Assembly (NCBI GenBank): GCA_035771165.1
Contig: JAWNZC010000406.1
Location: 4,001,501-4,065,500 of the forward strand
Direction: 5' to 3'
Source: Paragorgia papillata
Lineage: Eukaryota > Cnidaria > Anthozoa > Scleralcyonacea > Coralliidae
Length of the DNA: 64,000 nucleotides
A model generated the notes under the pieces. That model saw only the letters and a program-made list of their open reading frames with translations. It did not search any database and was not told the origin of the DNA. Of the stretch, positions 12,501 to 18,500 are shown one piece after another (position 1 is the first letter of the stretch; each line of letters starts with the position of its first letter). A program made the position numbers and the translations under genes.

Positions 12501-15500
12501 AATCCCCCAAATATCCATAAAAATCCAACAAGAAAGTGAAAAATACGAACTTTCTCGGTATAATAAAATCTTTCAATTTTTTTAGAAATTCTTCTGAATC
12601 TTTACAATATCCAGAATAAAAAAGGGTTTCAGTAGAAAATCCGGCAAAAAATCATCGACATATTTAAATTAAAACAAATCTCTAACGCTTTATGGATCCG
12701 ATTATCACCAAAAAGTCCTCTTTACCAAAAATCCGTAGGGAGAAAAATCCTGCGTAATTTAGAAAAATTCAAAATCCAATTAAAAAATTGGGGACACCGA
12801 ATCTTTAATGTTCGTTAAAAGTTCAGCTCAATCTTTACAAAAACAATGAAAACCAAAGAGAATTTCGCTAAAAATCTGAAACCCTATACGTATAGAATAA
12901 AATCAATAAAATCCGGTAAAAATCTGAAAATCCTGCAAGAAATCGTTTCGCTCTTTTGCCGCTTCTTTGTTTGAAATTTCGCTTCGTTGAATGGAACGAT
13001 ACATCTTTCACATCATAAAATATTCTCATTATTGCAGTCAAAAACATTTATTATTTGTATATTATATGTGCATGGAGACACCATTTTTCTAGCCTAGCTC
13101 CCTTGCTCGCCCAGTTAGCTAACCGCACCCTCCAGTCCTTAAGTCTTGTTGTCCGTGTTGCTAACCACAGAGTGCAATCATAAATCTCGTTGTCTCTCTA
13201 GATCCGCTTGTGTTACATGCGCGCACGCGACCCCGACGGTCGCGTTTCATTTGGTACGGTTCCCGTCTTGATACTATACAGTGCAATCACGAGACTCCTT
13301 AATGTTGTCTCCCTACGTACGCCTGTGTTACGAGTAAATGCAACTCCGATGCTGCGTAGCTACGTCTGCTTCTGTGTTGTTTCTCGACACAACGAATGAC
13401 TGCTGGTGTCTCCTGCGTCATTAGTTGTGTGGGGTGTTGGTGCATGGCACAGTGGTTAGCGCAAGTGCCTTTCACCTCTGCGACCTGGGTTCAATACCTG
13501 CTCCGTTCAGTTATCTGATTAAAATTTCACCTTGGCCGCATGTGAGAAGAGTGCTTCCAGTTTGTCTCTACCAAACACTGCAGGTTTCCTCTGCGTATAC
13601 TCCGGTTTCCTTCTGCATGTAGTAACACTAGACCAATAAGGGATGGCCCTTACTGGACCTCTGGGGAGAACAGTAAGGTATAACTGATAGAGCAGCTATC
13701 CAGTATAAATAAGATTAGTTTAGTTTAGTGTAACATAATACCGTGGTATAGTTTGTTTCGATGTTAGTAAGTTGCCTTAGTTTTCATAAACTTTGTGTGC
13801 GACTTGTAATATACCCTCGAATTAGTGCTGGAGAAGGTCTTCTCGGTGACAGGACGAGTCCACAACACCGCCAAGTCACTCGGAGGAAATCCCAGGCCTG
13901 GTTATGGAACCCAGGAACCTGAGCTCCATCAAGTGGGGAGCACGGGTGGCGTGTGCTGTTAGCGCGCTGCCTCTCACCAAAAGTTAAGCCCGGTTAGACG
14001 GGGTTAGTACTTGGATGGGTGACCGCTTGGGAGTGACCCCGTTGCCGGGCTTGGACTCATGTGAGTAGAGTTGTAGTTGATCTCTCCTGTGCTTCGAGGG
14101 TTTTTCGCCGGGTTCTCCGGTTTTCCTCCCTCCATAAAATCAACACCTAACATCTTAGCTGTGATCCGTGGTCTGAACTGGGTCGTTGGCGGCTGCTTGG
14201 AGCGCCTTTGATATGCCTCGACACGGCCACGTTGATCTGCGTCCTTCGCAATTCAGCCACTGGCTGCAAGTAAGGATGATTAGCCCCCAGTCCTTTATCC
14301 TTTATCCTTTAAGTGGGCACGGGGCAGGCCGCAGGCCGGACCTGTTTCCTTCCAAAAATATACTGCGACCCAACAAAGAACAATCGGGCCTTGCTCACAC
14401 GTACACGTACACCTTTTTTATCCGTTTTTAAAAAATCCGCTCCACACAAGAACAGAAAAACCAAAAAGGTCCACTTTGGAGACCGTCTTCGAAAAGTTCC
14501 GTTTTTCATGAGCGTTTCATCGTTTACGCGTGGATGGAAGGCCAATCTGTAACAAAATTGTTGCGTTTTCAAAAAAATCCGGATACGTGTGGATAAACAA
14601 ACGTTTCTCAGGCAAATGTTATCGACAAAGCAGGTTGTAATGTAGGTTGATTTCCTACCACTGCGACGTTGTTAAGAGAATTGACAAACAGCTTGGATGC
14701 AGGATAATCTGCATGATTATGATCGATCCTACACCTTCTTTACATAGAAAGCGCGAATGAACATTTGCCGGGCGGGCGTGGTTGTATCGCTAATATATTT
14801 TTCCTTTATATATTTCATTTCATTTAAAGTGCCTATGAAACAAAAATTAAGTTTGTCTTATTTGAAAGAACACTTAAATGATAGAGTAAGTAAATATTCT
14901 GCAGTTTTTTGTTTCCTTGCTTCGTTCTTGAGATATTTCAGTTTATTAGATGTAAATGTCGCATGTTGCGACGTCACATGCACGTGCATAATGAGTTATC
15001 GAAAAACGTTATATATCTTTGCTATTGTCAAATATAATCACTTGAAAATCTACCTGTTTACTGTTCTGGGCGAAACACACGCACAAGTTTCCCTCGAATT
15101 ATTTTGGTTTGATAATAGCAAAGATGTATAAATTTTTCAACAACTCATTATGCACATGTGATGTTAAAATGTTTAATTTGCATATCAAACAAACTGAAAT
15201 ATCTCAAGAACGAAGCAAGGAAACGAAAAACTTCAAAAGATGTTACTCTATCATTTTAAGTGTTCTTTCAAATAAGACAAACTTAATTTTAATTCATAGG
15301 CGCTTTAAATGTTTGCCGACATATTTTTTGTCCCGTCCCGCCTAACCGGGATCCCTGCGTGACGGGAAAATTTTCGCCATGTTGTTCCTTTGTTTGTTTC
15401 TTTCTTTTATCTATTACTCTTTCTCGTGTACCGATGTCTTCCGTTGTTCTTTGACGCACGCTACCCATACGAAGCTTCCAAAACCAAAAATATAGCTCGT

Positions 15501-18500
15501 CCGCCATGTTGAATAATGGTGTACGTGTTTTAGTAAGGGCTTATTAAATGACCGTGTAAACGCATCAAGGTGGCGCATTTTAAGCACGCTTAACTTAAGC
15601 GTGCTTAAATTTTGACCGTGTAAACAGGGCTTAACTCTCTGTTATTCTGCGGTGTTCACATCTAATTTCTAGATGTGTTGTCCGCAAATGTCCTGCTCGC
15701 GATTGCTCCGCCTGAAAACATTTTTGCGTCTACAGGTTGCGTTTACGCAACCGTCTAGCGCTATGTCAGTAGCACGGATGTTTCTATCACTGACTATACA
15801 GATGACTATCACTGACTATCTCAGGGCTACCGTGTAACACGCAACACTTTTAAAGGCCTGTTGACGCATGTACGCTGTGCGTACCTATGTTTATATAAAC
15901 CCGTGATGAAAAACGTCCCATCCCGCTTGCTTGTCCCGTCTCGGCTACCATGTCAACAGCCACTTATAGACCCCGTTTACACTGGAGGAAAAGTATCCGG
16001 ATTCACATTGTTTTTTATTCCCATGAGAATGGAAAACAATGTGAATCCGGATACTTTTGCTCTAGTGTAAACGGGGCCTTAATGGCGTTCTAATAAATAT
16101 CCGTACCTTGGGTATGCGAAAAGTCCACTGCCAAAGTGATGATGTGTTTTTTGGAGCACAGGTGGCGGCTCACGCTTGGGTCGGTGCTCTGTCGGTAAAC
16201 ATATTGGACCATCACCTGCATAGCTCCTTGATCTACCCCAAGGAACCTTTACATTTGCCTCACTAGAATCACCTTCGGCCGCTGAATAGCTGCAAAATTC
16301 AATGAACAGTGCATGTAACAGTGTATCAAGCATACACGCGCATGCAAAAAAAGTCGATGCCAAAGTTAGTGACGTAGAGTGGGTGAGGAGGGGGTGGGGA
16401 GGGGGGAGGGGGGGGGGAGGACGATTTGTGAATAATTTTAGTGACATAAGATGAGATGGAAGTGATAGGTCTTTACTTGTTAAATCGGAGACTACCATAC
16501 GCCTATTTCGAAGTTCGTTGGAAAAATAGTTTGTTAAAAACGGAAAGTTTTACTTTACTCATGAAGAAGTTCTTATTTTGGAGCTCCGCCATTAAACTCG
16601 TAGAGTTTGAGTTCAGAATGAGCAGGGGAGACATATGACGTCATTGCCTCATTAATTACAAAAGAATCATTGTTAAAAAACACTATTGTTAAACATAGAA
16701 TCATTGTTGTTGTCAACCAAAAGATCACTGCCCTAGAAATAAATTTTCTGGAAACGCGGTCAAAGTCTTTGTTCTATGTTTTTTGTTCACGTTAGTGCAC
16801 CTTATTTCACCTTACAACGCTTGCTGAACACATTGTACTTTTGGCATAATGAAGCAATCAACCAATGGCGTTACTTTATAGATATTAATGAAGTACGTAA
16901 AACAAAAGACTGTGCACCTTATTTGCCACCCTCAAATAAATTGTAGTTCATGGTTAACCGCTGATACAAAAATACACATTCTTGATCGTCACCGCGGCCG
17001 AACTTGGTCGGGACGGTGGAAGGAAAATTACCAGAGCAAATATATACAGTCCAAAAGTGTCAACTACACACTTCGAGACTATGCCAAAAGTATATATAGA
17101 TCTCTTACGATGAAGTTAATATATATTGCAGGGGCTCTGGAAGCAGCGGGTGTCCTGGTGTCCGGACACCCGCACTTTCTGGACTGTGGGTGTCCTACAT
17201 AAGAAGGACACCCACAAAATTTTAGCAAATTTTAAACAAATTGGTGTTGTTATTTTTGTTGGTGTTATACGCGAAGTACATCTTTTCGTTTTTTTATACA
17301 TAATACTTTTTTTTTTATAATATTTTTTTTAAAAGTTCTTGAAGTTGTTGTGAACTTGTGATGTTATCTTGTATGTTATGTATATATAGTTATTAGTTAT
17401 CTATTATATTCTCTGAAGGGCGTGGCCCTGTTTATGACATTCTGCGACACGCAGGACACCCACAACTATGAAAAGCTTCCAGAGCCATTGATATATTGAA
17501 GGATCCATGGGTCGCTTATACAAGCCGTTTGTGATATAGTCAAGTTTATCGATTACCGAGTACATGCAGTAAAAAACTACAAAAATAACACATTTTATAG
17601 CTTAGTAATACCAACGAATGTACAAAATAAGCTTCTTAAACATTGTAATTGTGTTCTTTGTTTGAATACCAATAACGCAAATTTTCTTAATATATTGTTC
17701 TTTTCGTCTCTTTTTTGTCGGCTACGAAAACATACAAATTTTTTACCGTGGCGGCCAATCTGGTATACCCCAAATTCGCTGTAGCTTCATTTTTAGAGGC
17801 AGATGAGTTCAGTTCAATCCAGTTACATCACCGTGGTTACATAGAGATCAGTGATTTTAACCCTTTACTTGGCAGATCTTTGGGAGATCTCCATGCACTT
17901 GACGAGTAAATCTTCTGTAGCCTGCATTTTGCACACATTTTGTCTTTTAGATATCTGGGGAGGAAGACGGGTGGCCTTATGACGTCCAATTGTGTAACGT
18001 CAGCGTGGGCAATAGAGACTTTAAGTCACGTCCTTTAGACAAAATAATTATTTTTGCAAAACAAAGAGAATGAATAATAATTTTAGACCCAAGAGATCAA
18101 CACCGTCCTCGTTCTTTATACAACGCCACGGAGACTGCGTTTACACAGAGCAATTTATACAGAGCAAAAGTATCCGGATTCACATTGTTTTTCATCCTCA
18201 TGGGAATAAAAAACCTCATGGGAATAAAAAACAATGTGAATCTGGATATTTTTACTCTAGTATAAACGTAGTCTTAATTAGAGCATTTTCACGTCTTTAC
18301 GACGACGTCAACGGCAAAAGATGAGAATTGTTACTTGAGATTGACTTACAATCAGATTTTAGCAATACTGGTGGCGTTTTGGAAGTCATTGAACTAGCTT
18401 CAAATATCAAATATAATAGTCAGTTAACGTTAACAGTGACTTCTTTGAATTGTAAAACGTATCTTGCGTTCTATAATCGCCGTCGTCGTCCTAGCATCTT

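Noticed and set aside
13208..13622. Two small plus-strand ORFs
   Set aside because: No domain or codon signal is seen, and the second lies inside the tRNA-derived SINE.
13981..14055. Functional 5S rRNA gene
   Set aside because: Only the 3' half with the internal promoter is present, joined to a tRNA-type head and a SINE body.
16079..16498. 139-codon ORF on the minus strand as an independent gene
   Set aside because: The first ~70 codons are intron sequence with a G-rich run. The real coding part is the splice-bounded exon 16289-16107.
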